From contig NZ_CP107546.1 in NCBI RefSeq assembly GCF_025836995.1, positions 2,914,001 through 2,978,000 on the forward strand: 64,000 nt of DNA. The letters are read 5' to 3'. Shown piece after piece: positions 51,000 through 59,925 of the stretch. Position numbers and translations under genes: made by a program. The notes beneath the pieces are model-generated. The model made no database searches. It saw only the letters and a program-made list of their open reading frames with translations, and was not told the origin of the DNA. The first letter of the stretch is position 1. Every line of letters starts with the position of its first letter. Origin of the DNA: Microbacterium sp. M28. GTDB lineage: Bacteria; Actinomycetota; Actinomycetes; Actinomycetales; Microbacteriaceae.

Positions 51000-52328
51000 C
51001 TATCTCTTGATGATCTTCGGCGGGGTGAAGTCTCCGGCAAGGGTTTCGGTGGTGGGCGAGTAGAGCCGGAGCATCGGGGCGAACGCTCCCTGTGGTGCGG
51101 GTAGCCAGTTCGCTTCGCACTCGGCCCCTGGAGATGCGTGTTGAATGTAGATGTCGAGTGAACCGTCAGCGTTGACGATCAGTGGGTCTCGGTCGCGAAT
51201 CACGAAGCGGTTGAGTCGGTTCGGGACCTGGAAGCCTTCGCCGTCGTACATCGTGAGGGACCAGAAGGCATCCACGCCCGGCTGTTGGCCGGCGTCGAAG
51301 TGGAGCACGTAGTTGTGCTCCCCGGTGAACGGTTGACCGTCGGCGTCGACGAAGGCGTTGGGGTAGATCGCGTCCTCGGGGAGGTTTGCTCCGAGCCCGG
51401 CCATTGCGACAAGAGCGCGCACGCGATACGAGGTGCCGTATGTTCCGAACGACTGCTCCCAGTTCCACCCGTTTCGTACGATGCCGATGCTGGCTTCGGT
51501 CATTGCTTTCACGAGATCCTGCAGGGCCGTGTCTCGAGCTGCCGAGACGGCGGCAGTAGCAGCATCGTCCAGCACCGCAGGGTTGAAGTCCTCGCCTGGC
51601 ACGATCCCGATGGCGCGCATCCGATGCAGGATCGGGTAGTCGTTAGCGTGCGGCGGGTTCTCTTTCAGCAACTCGGCAAAGAGTGTGAAGAACTCGACGC
51701 TGCTGAGCGCGTTCACCTGGTCCAGTGGTGGTGTCACATCATCCACGCTCGGGTCAACGGGTGCAGCAGAAGGCGTGCCTGATTCTTGGCCGTACGCGTC
51801 CATACGGGTGATGCGGTACTGGTCCTGGATGCGGTGGACTTCCGCGAAATCGTCGGGGCCGTTGCTCTGTGTGCGACCCATGACCCAGACGTGCGGCGTC
51901 GGTGCGACTATCAGGTCGAGTCCGCTGGGGACTTCGCCGCTCCACGCGGGTGGCGCGATGAGGAAGTCGCGGGCTTTACCGAGGGTGTTTCGGCTGCCAG
52001 GAACGGCGAAGATGTCCGTCCACATGTCGAGCATGGGCGTGAGGTAGTACCGGTCAGGCGCATCGGGCGTGTGGAGAATCACAGGTCCGTCTCGGAGATC
52101 GAGCCACGCGAACGAGTAGAGCGTGTCGAAGTTGAAACGCACGACGTCCTTGGATTCTGCTGCGGGGTATTCCCGGGCGTGTGCGAACTGGTTCGCCGGT
52201 GCCCGCAACAACGCAGTATTCGCGTCTGGGACGTTCGTCATCTGGCGCCGCGTGTACTCCATCGTCACGAGCGGGTACGCGTACAGGTACGCGTCGACGG
52301 CAACCTTGCTGAGATCGAATTGCGACAT
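51000..52328 (-). CDS. DUF1254/DUF1214 domain protein
   Basis: A 442-residue protein. DUF1254 covers the N-terminal part (AYLYAYPLVTMEYTRR, FNFDTLYSFAWLDLRDGPVIL) and DUF1214 the C-terminal part (SLTMYDGEGFQVPNRLNRFVIRDRD, split). The function is unknown; members turn up beside detoxification and catabolic genes. There is no signal peptide here, although many relatives are exported. AGGGGGA lies eight bases before the ATG. Codon use is less GC-biased than in the neighbours. It shares a putative regulon with the alkyl sulfatase. Confidence 0.9.
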   Translation of the reverse strand: MSQFDLSKVAVDAYLYAYPLVTMEYTRRQMTNVPDANTALLRAPANQFAHAREYPAAESKDVVRFNFDTLYSFAWLDLRDGPVILHTPDAPDRYYLTPMLDMWTDIFAVPGSRNTLGKARDFLIAPPAWSGEVPSGLDLIVAPTPHVWVMGRTQSNGPDDFAEVHRIQDQYRITRMDAYGQESGTPSAAPVDPSVDDVTPPLDQVNALSSVEFFTLFAELLKENPPHANDYPILHRMRAIGIVPGEDFNPAVLDDAATAAVSAARDTALQDLVKAMTEASIGIVRNGWNWEQSFGTYGTSYRVRALVAMAGLGANLPEDAIYPNAFVDADGQPFTGEHNYVLHFDAGQQPGVDAFWSLTMYDGEGFQVPNRLNRFVIRDRDPLIVNADGSLDIYIQHASPGAECEANWLPAPQGAFAPMLRLYSPTTETLAGDFTPPKIIKR

Positions 52329-52453
52329 TAAGTTTTTCCCCCTGGCTCCCCGGTACCTCTAAGCCTAGGGTGAACCGCGCCCCAGAGGCCACAGTTCCGA
52401 ATGGCGCAGCCCGCAACCACCGATGTCAGAGAGGTGCGCGCCTGGCCTGCTGG

Positions 52454-52465
52454 AAACGATCGTTT
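52454..52465 (-). promoter_or_regulatory. AACGATCGTT-type operator upstream of DUF1254
   Basis: A 12-bp palindrome AAACGATCGTTT (52454-52465) lies about 125 bases upstream of the DUF1254 start, in the 229-base gap after the alkyl sulfatase. It matches the cores at 50856-50875 and 54590-54599. Confidence 0.6.
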
Positions 52466-52557
52466 TCGGCTATCTAGTTCATACAGCCCTGGAGTGGTTT
52501 CCAGAAACGTGCGCCGTAGCAGGCTTTCGGCAGGCGATTCCGGCGGATCACTGGGTG

Positions 52558-54465
52558 TCAGGGCTGCACGATGTTGAACCAGAGCGGGAAGTCGTCGAGC
52601 GCGTCGAAGAGGTGCTCCAGGACGGCGCGGTCGCCTTCGATGGTGACTCCCGTGTTGGCGTCACCGAATGGGCGGCCGCTGAACAGCGCGTCGGCGAGAT
52701 CCGATTTCGTCGACGTCGCCCGAACATCTGCGGTGTCGAGCGGGACTCCGGAGGTGTAGATGAGCACCCCGTTGCGCAGTTCGAGGAGGAACTGTGCGTC
52801 CGGTTCGTCGCTCACGGTCCATCCGATCGTCGCGGAGGTCTGTGCAACGGCGGGCCCATTGAGCTTGATGCCGGCGAAGTCAAAGAGCATCTCGGGGGTC
52901 ATGGCGGCGAAGACGTCCGGGGTGGCGAGGTCGATGCGCCCCAGGTCGGTGACGCCGTGTCGCAACTCGAAGGCGGCCATGAGGTACTCATTGCGCCAGG
53001 TGGCGTTCTCTGCCTGGTAGCCGAGCTGCTCGAGCGCATCCGCTTGCAGGAGTGCGGCCGGACGGTGCGTGGGATCTGAGAACACGACGTGCGTCAGAAC
53101 CTCGGCCACCCACCGGTAGTCGCCGTCCTCGTAGGAGGCGCGCGCCTTTTGCACAACAGCATCCGCGCCGCCCATGTACTCCACGTACCGCTGCCCACCC
53201 TCGACGGGGGGGAGTTTGTGCAGGTTCGCCGGGTGGGAGTCGTACCATCCGAGATAGCGCTGGTAGACCGCTTTGGCATTGTGGTTGAGGGTGCCGTAGT
53301 AGCCGTGGCTGTACCACTGCTCGTCCAACCCGGGCGGGAGGGTGAGTTGCTCGCCGATCTCCGTCATCGTGTAGCCGAGGTTCGTGAGGCGCAGCGCTTC
53401 GTCGTGGATGAACTTGTACAGATCCCGCTGGTCTTGCAGGTACTCACGGATGTCATCAGAACCCCACCTGGGCCATCCGTGCTGGGTGATGATGACGTCC
53501 GTGTCGTCGGCGAACAGCTGAATCGTTCGGTTGAGCGTCTTCCACCACGTCGCCGCATCGCGGACCTGTGCGCCGCGGAGCGTGAGCAGGTTGTGCATGA
53601 GGTGATTGACGTCCTCGGCCGCAGCAAGCAGCCGTAGACGGGGAAAGTGAATGAGGAATTCCGCAGGAGCTTCGGTGCCCGGCGCCATCTGGAAGACCAT
53701 CTCGACGCCGTCGATGATGCGCGTCTCGCCAGTCTTCGTGATCAGATCCGTCGGCGGGACCAGCGTCGAACTGCCGCCCGCAGGAAGTGCGTTGGCAAGT
53801 CCGGCATCCACCTGACCCTGGGGGCCCGGGCGCAGGGCTGGCCCGTACATGTAGAACCCGCGACGGATGTCGGCGGTGCCGGCGAACACGTTCTCCGCGG
53901 CGGCCTCGTAGAGGAATCCTTCCGGAGCGATCACCGCTACGTCTGACTGGCCGGCGACAATCGCGCGGGATCCGCCGTAGTGATCGGCGTGGCTGTGCGT
54001 GTAGATGAGCGCCTTCACGGGACGACCGCCACGGTGCGCACGGTAAAGGTCCAAGCCCGCCTGGGCAGTCTCCGTGCCGCTCAGCGGGTCGATGACGATG
54101 ATGCCAACGTCGCCTTCGACGATCGTCATGTTCGCGAGATCGAACCCGCGCACCTGATAGACGCCATCGACAACTTCGAACAAGCCATGGTGATTGTTCA
54201 CACGGGCGTGCCGCCACAAGCTCGGGTTCACCGTGTCGGGCGCATCCTCCGACTCTTTGAGGAAGTCGTGATCAGTGAGGTCATGGATCGGGTGCCCATC
54301 AGCACGGCGAATCACCGGGTCCTCAAGCGTGGCGACGAAGCCTCGAGCCGCGTCGTCGAAATCTCGACGGTCGCCCATCGGAAGACCCAAGAGAAACTCG
54401 GCATTCGCCCGCCTGGTGTGCTCCGTCGCAGGTTTGGGTGCCAGCTCATCGGTCTCCGACATCAT
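52558..54465 (-). CDS. Alkyl sulfatase, SdsA1/YjcS-like
   Basis: A 635-residue metallo-beta-lactamase-fold sulfatase. The metal motif THSHADHYGG (HxHxDH, about residue 165) and the second-shell segment AEDVNHLMHNLLTLRG (about 295) identify the SdsA1/YjcS group. They are followed by an alkyl-sulfatase dimerisation domain (about 370-510) and a C-terminal SCP2-like lipid-binding domain. It should hydrolyse primary alkyl sulfates such as dodecyl sulfate to the alcohol and sulfate. There is no signal peptide, unlike Pseudomonas SdsA1. ATG 54465 follows GAGGGG by five bases. It is unrelated in sequence and mechanism to the 28938-30404 sulfatase. Confidence 0.94.
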   Translation of the reverse strand: MMSETDELAPKPATEHTRRANAEFLLGLPMGDRRDFDDAARGFVATLEDPVIRRADGHPIHDLTDHDFLKESEDAPDTVNPSLWRHARVNNHHGLFEVVDGVYQVRGFDLANMTIVEGDVGIIVIDPLSGTETAQAGLDLYRAHRGGRPVKALIYTHSHADHYGGSRAIVAGQSDVAVIAPEGFLYEAAAENVFAGTADIRRGFYMYGPALRPGPQGQVDAGLANALPAGGSSTLVPPTDLITKTGETRIIDGVEMVFQMAPGTEAPAEFLIHFPRLRLLAAAEDVNHLMHNLLTLRGAQVRDAATWWKTLNRTIQLFADDTDVIITQHGWPRWGSDDIREYLQDQRDLYKFIHDEALRLTNLGYTMTEIGEQLTLPPGLDEQWYSHGYYGTLNHNAKAVYQRYLGWYDSHPANLHKLPPVEGGQRYVEYMGGADAVVQKARASYEDGDYRWVAEVLTHVVFSDPTHRPAALLQADALEQLGYQAENATWRNEYLMAAFELRHGVTDLGRIDLATPDVFAAMTPEMLFDFAGIKLNGPAVAQTSATIGWTVSDEPDAQFLLELRNGVLIYTSGVPLDTADVRATSTKSDLADALFSGRPFGDANTGVTIEGDRAVLEHLFDALDDFPLWFNIVQP

Positions 54466-54825
54466 TGATTCCCCTCGGTCATCGCTGGTACCAGCTCGTA
54501 GGGAAAAGCTAGCCCACAGGCTCACCGAGCGCTAGACGCGCGTAGGCGTCGTCGTGGGCCCACGCCTGTTGTGCGGGACGCCTACCGATAACGATCGTTT
54601 CCGACAGATGATCGAACGACGTCGCCCGCGCGCACGACGCGCCGATCGCGCACCTGCCGAAACCCCCTGCCGGAACACGTAGCGCCGAAACTGCCGGTCC
54701 GACGTTTAGGCAGCCTAAAAGCGAGACGCGACTGCCGACAAGTTTTGTGAGACAACGGGCAGTCTCGGTGATGCATCACGTGCGCGTCTTTCAACTGACG
54801 ACGTTGGTGAGATCGGACGGCCTGG
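54466..54825. promoter_or_regulatory. 360-base non-coding gap upstream of alkyl sulfatase
   Basis: It contains the third AACGATCGTT site (54590-54599), the dyad TTAGGCAGCCTAA (about 54706-54718) and an imperfect hairpin built on GACTGCC / GGGCAGTC (about 54730-54765). The last two are nearer the GNAT gene end and may form its terminator. No coding sequence is supported. Confidence 0.5.
54590..54599 (-). promoter_or_regulatory. AACGATCGTT operator upstream of alkyl sulfatase
   Basis: A 10-bp perfect palindrome about 125 bases upstream of the start, the same distance as the site before the DUF1254 gene. Confidence 0.6.
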
Positions 54826-55356
54826 CTACAGCTCGATCCAGTAGCGGCGGAGCTGCGGGTGACCGGCGTCCGCCGCGTCGATGATGTCTTCCAGTTCGCC
54901 ACCGGCACCTTCGATCGTGCGGTACGAGGCCGGGTTGTCGTCGTCGCAGGTGAGCATGACGCGCTCGAAACCGTCGGCCCGCGCGAGGGCCAGGACCTGG
55001 CGCAGAGCCGCCTTGACGATGCCCTCGCGGCGGCGCGACGGGATCACCGAGTAGCCGATGTGACCGCCGAACCGACGCAGCCAGTCGTTGAGCTCGCGGC
55101 GGAATGCGATGAAGCCGACGACCTGATCGGCCTCGACGATCCAGAAGAAGTCGCACGGCACGTGGCCATCGGGAAGCTCTGCTCCCGGCTGCGCGTACAG
55201 CCGCGCCTTCTCGACGAACGCCTCGCATGCCGCGCGGTCGGGGACGAAGCCCTGCTCATAGCCGCCGCCATCGATGTGACCGCCGTCGAACTCGGCGACC
55301 GCGGCCGCCCAGGAGTCGAAGAGGTCGGTCGTCGGGCGGGCGAGTTCGATCGTCAT
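54826..55356 (-). CDS. GNAT-family N-acetyltransferase
   Basis: A 176-residue acetyltransferase. The acetyl-CoA site has the pattern HIGYSVIPSRRREGIVKAAL (R-x-x-G-x-A-like, about 95-112), followed by VMLTCDDDNPASYRTIEGAGG, typical of the beta-alpha end of GNAT. The acceptor is unknown. TGTGCT lies six bases before the ATG and may be a weak leaderless -10. Confidence 0.88.
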   Translation of the reverse strand: MTIELARPTTDLFDSWAAAVAEFDGGHIDGGGYEQGFVPDRAACEAFVEKARLYAQPGAELPDGHVPCDFFWIVEADQVVGFIAFRRELNDWLRRFGGHIGYSVIPSRRREGIVKAALRQVLALARADGFERVMLTCDDDNPASYRTIEGAGGELEDIIDAADAGHPQLRRYWIEL

Positions 55357-55405
55357 CGCCACAGCACACCAGATCGGGCGCGCACAGGCAAATGCGCCGG
55401 CGGTC

Positions 55406-56905
55406 TCAGGCGTCGGCCTTGGGGCGACCGCGCAGGAACAGCACCGCCACGACGCCGAGCAGGATGAACGCCGCCGGCAGCAGCATCGTCTGCGCCATCG
55501 CGACCGCGAACGGGGTCGCCACGGCATCCGGAAGCGCGCCGCCGCCGAAGCCGCCGGGCGCTTCCGCCGCGCCGGGCAGGTTGGCCTCGATCCGGCTCTG
55601 CATGAACGCGGCGATCGCCGCCGAGCCCAGCACGGAGCCGATCGTGCGCATCGTGTTGTAGATACCGGCCCCGGCGCCCGCCTGCCGCGGCGGCAGGTTG
55701 CGCGTCGCGGTGGTGGCGAGCGGCCCCCACATCCCGGCGTTTCCGATGCCCAGGATCGTGGAGGGGATCAGCAGCCACAGGACATCGGTGGCGGTGTCCA
55801 TCATCATCGCGAACAGGAACAGCGCCGTCGACACGAGCAGCAGCCCTGGCACCAGCATGAACCGCGGGTCGATGCGATCGAGGATCCGGCCGGCGATCGG
55901 CGACAGGAAGCCGGCCATGAGCGCCATCGGGATCATCAGCAGCGCCGCCTCAGTGGGGGTGAGGCCGCGGGCGAGCTGGAGGAAGAACATCAGCGGCAGC
56001 GACTGCGCCGTCACGGTGAACCCCACTGTGACGATCGTGATGTTCGCCCAGGAGAAGTTGCGGTCGCGGAACAGTCCCAGCGGCACGAGCGGTTCGTTCC
56101 TGGTGCGCGCCTGGTACCAGATGAAGACCGCGAGCACGACGACGCCCGTCACGATCAGACCCCACACCGAGATCGGCCCCCAGATGAAGCCCCAGTCGTA
56201 GGCCTCCCCCTCCTGCAGCCCGAACACGATGAGGAACAGCGCGATCGCGCTGAGGAACACACCGGGAACGTCGAAGCGGTGCGGGTGCGTCTCGAGCCTG
56301 GGCACGTAGATGCAGGCGAGAACGAACCCGGCGATGCCCACGGGGATGTTGATGAAGAAGATCGCCTCCCAGCCGAACCCGTCGACGAGGAAGCCGCCGG
56401 CGAGCGGACCGACCAGCATGGCGACGCCGGAGGCTCCGCCCCACAGCCCCATCGCCGCGCCGCGGCGGTCGGGCGGGAAGGTTCGGGTGATGACCGCCAT
56501 GGTCTGCGGCGTCATGAACGCCGCGCCGAGACCCTGCACGGCCCGCGCCGCGATCAGCTCCTCGAGCGTCGTCGACAGGCCGCACCACAGGGATGCCGCG
56601 GTGAACACCGCCAGCCCGATCAGGTAGATGTTCTTGGGCCCGAAACGGTCCCCAAGGCGTCCGGTGACCAGCAGCGGGACGGCGTACGCGAGAAGGTAGG
56701 CGCTCGTGACCCACACCACGCGATCGAGGTTGTTCGTCTCGGGGTCCAGCGCGGCCTTGATGGCCGGGTTCGCGACGGACACGATCGTGGTGTCGACCAG
56801 GAGCATGAAGAACCCGATGACCATCGCCCACAGCGCCGGCCACGGGCTGCGGGGCTTCCGGTCGACGGCAGACGTACCGGTCGTCGGGGTCGAGTCTGGG
56901 GTCAC
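55406..56905 (-). CDS. MFS multidrug exporter, DHA2 (EmrB/QacA-like)
   Basis: A 499-residue, 14-helix transporter. Helix 1 contains FFMLLVDTTIVSVANPAI (motif D1), motif A is GRLGDRFGPKN (about 70-85) and motif C lies in helix 5. Such proteins expel lipophilic cations and drugs by proton antiport. The GTG 56903-56905 is chosen over one 15 bases upstream because TACCGT stands six bases before it. The two-component system upstream on the same strand may regulate it. Confidence 0.93.
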   Translation of the reverse strand: MTPDSTPTTGTSAVDRKPRSPWPALWAMVIGFFMLLVDTTIVSVANPAIKAALDPETNNLDRVVWVTSAYLLAYAVPLLVTGRLGDRFGPKNIYLIGLAVFTAASLWCGLSTTLEELIAARAVQGLGAAFMTPQTMAVITRTFPPDRRGAAMGLWGGASGVAMLVGPLAGGFLVDGFGWEAIFFINIPVGIAGFVLACIYVPRLETHPHRFDVPGVFLSAIALFLIVFGLQEGEAYDWGFIWGPISVWGLIVTGVVVLAVFIWYQARTRNEPLVPLGLFRDRNFSWANITIVTVGFTVTAQSLPLMFFLQLARGLTPTEAALLMIPMALMAGFLSPIAGRILDRIDPRFMLVPGLLLVSTALFLFAMMMDTATDVLWLLIPSTILGIGNAGMWGPLATTATRNLPPRQAGAGAGIYNTMRTIGSVLGSAAIAAFMQSRIEANLPGAAEAPGGFGGGALPDAVATPFAVAMAQTMLLPAAFILLGVVAVLFLRGRPKADA

Positions 56906-56911
56906 CCGGCC

Positions 56912-56917
56912 ACGGTA
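56912..56917 (-). promoter_or_regulatory. -10 box of the DHA2 exporter (leaderless)
   Basis: TACCGT (minus strand) six bases before GTG 56905. Confidence 0.6.
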
Positions 56918-56948
56918 CACCCGGGGGCCGACGTACAGGTGCGGCGCG

Positions 56949-57626
56949 TCAGGCGTCCGTGCCGCCGAGGCCGGCGCGCTCGAGAATGGTGCCGATCTGC
57001 CCCCGCCGGCGGACGCCGAGCTTCACGAAGACCTGCTCGAGGTGCGTCTTGACCGTTCCGGGCGAGATGTGCAGATGCGCCCCGATCTCCTGATTCGTCG
57101 CGCCGCTCGCCACGCCCCGCGCCACGTCGCGCTCGCGAGCCGTCAGCGCACCGACGAGGTCGATCGCGTGCTGACGTCCGGACCCGTTCTCGGTCTCGAC
57201 GGCGCGTCGGATGAGCTGCTCCGCACTGCGCGAAGACAGCACGGCATCGCCGGCTGCGGTTCGGCGGACGGCATCGAGGATGCGCTCGGGCGGATCGTCC
57301 TTCAGGAGATATCCGCTCGCTCCGGCGGCCAGCATCCGCACCAGCTGCTCCTCCGAGTCGACACTGGTCATCGCGAGCACACGCGCGTTCGACTGTGCGA
57401 CGATCGCGGCCGTGGCCTCGACGCCTCCCATTCCCGGCATCCGCACGTCCATCAGCACCAGGTCGGGACGGTGCGCGCGCACGAGGTCGATGGCCGCCGC
57501 TCCGTCGGATGCCTCTCCGACGACCTCGATCGCGGGGTCGGCGGCGAGGACGAACCGGAACCCGCTGCGGATCAGCTGCTCGTCGTCGACGACGAGCACA
57601 CGCACGACAGAAGCATCTGGGATCAC
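56949..57626 (-). CDS. NarL/LuxR-family response regulator
   Basis: A 225-residue regulator with a receiver domain (VRVLVVDDEQ, phospho-acceptor Asp60 in LVLMDVRMPG, Lys in GYLLKDDPPE) and a C-terminal LuxR-type helix-turn-helix (LTAREREVARGVASGATNQEIGAHL, split; residues 160-215). It partners the kinase just upstream. It also has its own leaderless promoter in the 21-base gap, so the two proteins need not be made in equal amounts. Confidence 0.94.
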   Translation of the reverse strand: MIPDASVVRVLVVDDEQLIRSGFRFVLAADPAIEVVGEASDGAAAIDLVRAHRPDLVLMDVRMPGMGGVEATAAIVAQSNARVLAMTSVDSEEQLVRMLAAGASGYLLKDDPPERILDAVRRTAAGDAVLSSRSAEQLIRRAVETENGSGRQHAIDLVGALTARERDVARGVASGATNQEIGAHLHISPGTVKTHLEQVFVKLGVRRRGQIGTILERAGLGGTDA

Positions 57627-57632
57627 GGACCG

Positions 57633-57638
57633 AGCCTA
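57633..57638 (-). promoter_or_regulatory. -10 box of the response regulator gene (leaderless)
   Basis: TAGGCT (minus strand) lies between the kinase stop and the regulator GTG, six bases from the latter. Confidence 0.6.
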
Positions 57639-57647
57639 GCGACGACC

Positions 57648-58886
57648 TCAGACCCTCTCCTGCCACGGCAGGGTCACGTCGACGATGAACTCCGACCCGT
57701 GCGGGCCGATCCAGGCCGTGCCGCCGAGCATCTCCGTCCGCTCCCGGATGCCGACGAGGCCGTTGCCGCCGCCCGGCACTGTTGCCGGCGCGACGGGAAG
57801 CAGCGGATTCACGACCCGGATGCGGGCGCCGTCGTGAGGCTCGACCTGCACGAAGACATCGATCACCGCGCCTCTGGCGTGCTTGATCGCGTTCGTCAGC
57901 GCCTCCTGGACGATCCGGTGCACCGCACTGTCGAACTGCGCGCTCACCCGCTCGGGCGCCTCGATCACGACGTACGCCGTGACGGGGACTCCGCTGCGAC
58001 GCACGTCGGCCAGCAGGGGTCCGATCGCGCGCATGGTGGAAGGCGAGGACTCACCCGGTCCGCTGCGCAGATCGCCGATCATGCCGCGCATGTCCTGCAG
58101 CGCCGCATGCGTCTGCTCGTGCACGGTGCGCGCGATCTCCCCCGCCTCGCCGTCCCGGGCGGTGGCTGCGAGAGCTCCGGCATGCAGCGACACGATCGAC
58201 AGTCGGTGCGCGAGGGAATCATGCATGTCACGGGCGATCCGGTCGCGCTCGGCCTGACGCACGAGCTGATCGCTCAGCTCCTCCGCGCGTTGCTGCTGCA
58301 TGTCCGCGCGCCGCCTGCTCTCGTCCGCCCCGCGCTTGATGCGCGAGCCGAAGACGACGCCGGCGGTGGCGGCGAGCGAGAGCACGGCGACCACCAGCGG
58401 AGTCACGATCGCACCCGGAACGTCCTGCTCGGTGCTCTGCGAACCGAAGTACCACCCCCACGCGCCGCCCCAGTGCGTCAGAGCTTCTCGCACGGCGAAC
58501 AGAACGACGGTCGCCGACACCAGGATGCCGATGAGGCGCGTCCTCCGGGGATGCAGGCGCACAGCGGCGACGGTCCCGACGAGGAGGAGCAGGTACGAGA
58601 CGCCGATGATCGCGAGAAATCCCCCGGCCGCGAGGACCAGCATCGGGTGTCGATCTCGCCACAGCACGGTCAGCCAGCAGGCGATGCCGAGCAGCACCAT
58701 GATCGTCCCGAATGAGGTGACGCGGATCTCATCACCCGCCGATGCGGGAAAGTCCGCGGCACCGGGGACGTTGATCACGGCGCACAGATCGATCACGGCG
58801 CCGACGACCACCATCGCGATGCCGCGTGCGCGTGCGGCGGTCCGATGGCGCTTCACCGCCACCTGCGGCGCCCTGGTCGATGTCAC
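57648..58886 (-). CDS. Sensor histidine kinase (HisKA_3 type)
   Basis: A 412-residue membrane kinase. About four or five N-terminal helices (residues 20-175) are followed by a coiled coil and the dimerisation box RIARDMHDSLAHRLS, with the phospho-accepting His. The HATPase domain has a G box GNGLVGIRERTEMLGG near the C-terminus. No extracellular sensor domain is seen, so the helices probably sense membrane stress or a membrane-soluble agent. Start GTG 58886 is six bases after TACGCT. Confidence 0.93.
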   Translation of the reverse strand: MTSTRAPQVAVKRHRTAARARGIAMVVVGAVIDLCAVINVPGAADFPASAGDEIRVTSFGTIMVLLGIACWLTVLWRDRHPMLVLAAGGFLAIIGVSYLLLLVGTVAAVRLHPRRTRLIGILVSATVVLFAVREALTHWGGAWGWYFGSQSTEQDVPGAIVTPLVVAVLSLAATAGVVFGSRIKRGADESRRRADMQQQRAEELSDQLVRQAERDRIARDMHDSLAHRLSIVSLHAGALAATARDGEAGEIARTVHEQTHAALQDMRGMIGDLRSGPGESSPSTMRAIGPLLADVRRSGVPVTAYVVIEAPERVSAQFDSAVHRIVQEALTNAIKHARGAVIDVFVQVEPHDGARIRVVNPLLPVAPATVPGGGNGLVGIRERTEMLGGTAWIGPHGSEFIVDVTLPWQERV

Positions 58887-58892
58887 TCCTCG

Positions 58893-58898
58893 AGCGTA
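58893..58898 (-). promoter_or_regulatory. -10 box of the histidine kinase gene (leaderless)
   Basis: TACGCT (minus strand) six bases before GTG 58886. Confidence 0.6.
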
Positions 58899-59058
58899 GA
58901 GCCGGGGACGGACAGTGCGCGCCCGCCGTTCGTCCGATCACGGTCCGCCGAACGGCAGAGGCGGATTCACCCGATCGCCCGATGCCCCGGCACCGGGGCG
59001 ATCGCCACGATGAATCGACGGAACGCGCCGTGCGCTCCCCGGATCAGAGGACACCAGC

Positions 59059-59922
59059 ATGACCTTCGACAACAGCGACCAGACACCGCCTCCGCCGCCC
59101 TCGGCGGTGCCGACGGCGCCCCTCCCCGGCGCGCCGACGGGATACTCGGCGCCATCCGCTTCCGCGCCGCCGACGCTCGTGGGCGACAAGTCGTTCCTGG
59201 CGACCTGGTTGCTCTCCCTGCTGATCGGGTACCTGGGTGCCGATCGCTTCTACCTCGGCAAGATCGGCACCGGCATCCTGAAGCTCGTGACACTCGGCGG
59301 GCTCGGAATCTGGTGGCTGGTGGATCTGATCCTCGTGCTGACAGGGGCCGTGCGAGACGCTCGCGGACAGGCGCTGAGCGGCTACCAGCAGCACCGCAAG
59401 GTGGCCTGGATCGTCACCGGCGCCCTCGTCCTGATCGGACTGCTGAGCAACATCATCGGCGCGAACGCCGCGAAGGACGATGCCGCGCCGGAGCGGCCGG
59501 CTGCGGTGGCCCCGGCCGCCGAGCCCGACGCCGAGCCCGCCGACGAGCCCGCCGAGACCGCACCCGCCGAGGCCACCGAAGAGCCGGCCCCCGTCGAGCC
59601 GGCAGCGCCTGCCGTCCCGGCCGAATACTCTTCCGCGCTGACGAAGGCCGAGCAGTACTCCGACATCATGCACATGAGCAAGGCCGGCATCTACGATCAG
59701 TTGACGAGCGAGTACGGCGAGAAGTTCTCCCCCGAGGCCGCTCAGTACGCGGTCGACACCATGACGGCCGACTGGAACGCGAATGCGCTCGCCAAGGCGA
59801 AGGACTACCAGGAGCTGGCCGCGATGTCACCGGATGCGATCCATGACCAGCTCACGAGCGAGTACGGCGAGAAGTTCACCCCCGCCGAAGCCGACTACGC
59901 GATCGCACACCTGAACGACTGA
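59059..59922 (+). CDS. TM2-domain protein with two C-terminal Ltp-type repeats
   Basis: A 287-residue protein with three parts. A Pro/Ala-rich N-terminus (1-40) is followed by a TM2 domain (about 44-100: two helices with GYLGADRFYLGKIGTGILKL, the TM2 signature) and a third helix (about 115-135). Then come an Ala/Glu/Pro linker and two roughly 47-residue repeats, each with YDQLTSEYGEKFSPEAAQYAV-like sequence (second copy HDQLTSEYGEKFTPAEADYAI). The repeats match the Ltp/host-cell-surface lipoprotein family, known from a phage superinfection-exclusion protein. GAGGA precedes the ATG by seven bases. The two-helix repeats may face outside or inside; topology is unclear. Confidence 0.88.
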   Translation: MTFDNSDQTPPPPPSAVPTAPLPGAPTGYSAPSASAPPTLVGDKSFLATWLLSLLIGYLGADRFYLGKIGTGILKLVTLGGLGIWWLVDLILVLTGAVRDARGQALSGYQQHRKVAWIVTGALVLIGLLSNIIGANAAKDDAAPERPAAVAPAAEPDAEPADEPAETAPAEATEEPAPVEPAAPAVPAEYSSALTKAEQYSDIMHMSKAGIYDQLTSEYGEKFSPEAAQYAVDTMTADWNANALAKAKDYQELAAMSPDAIHDQLTSEYGEKFTPAEADYAIAHLND

Positions 59923-59925
59923 GCC

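Noticed and set aside
56906..56920. Longer start (GTG 56920) for the DHA2 exporter
   Set aside because: It would place the -10 box inside the coding region; the start at 56905 fits the six-base leaderless spacing seen in other genes.
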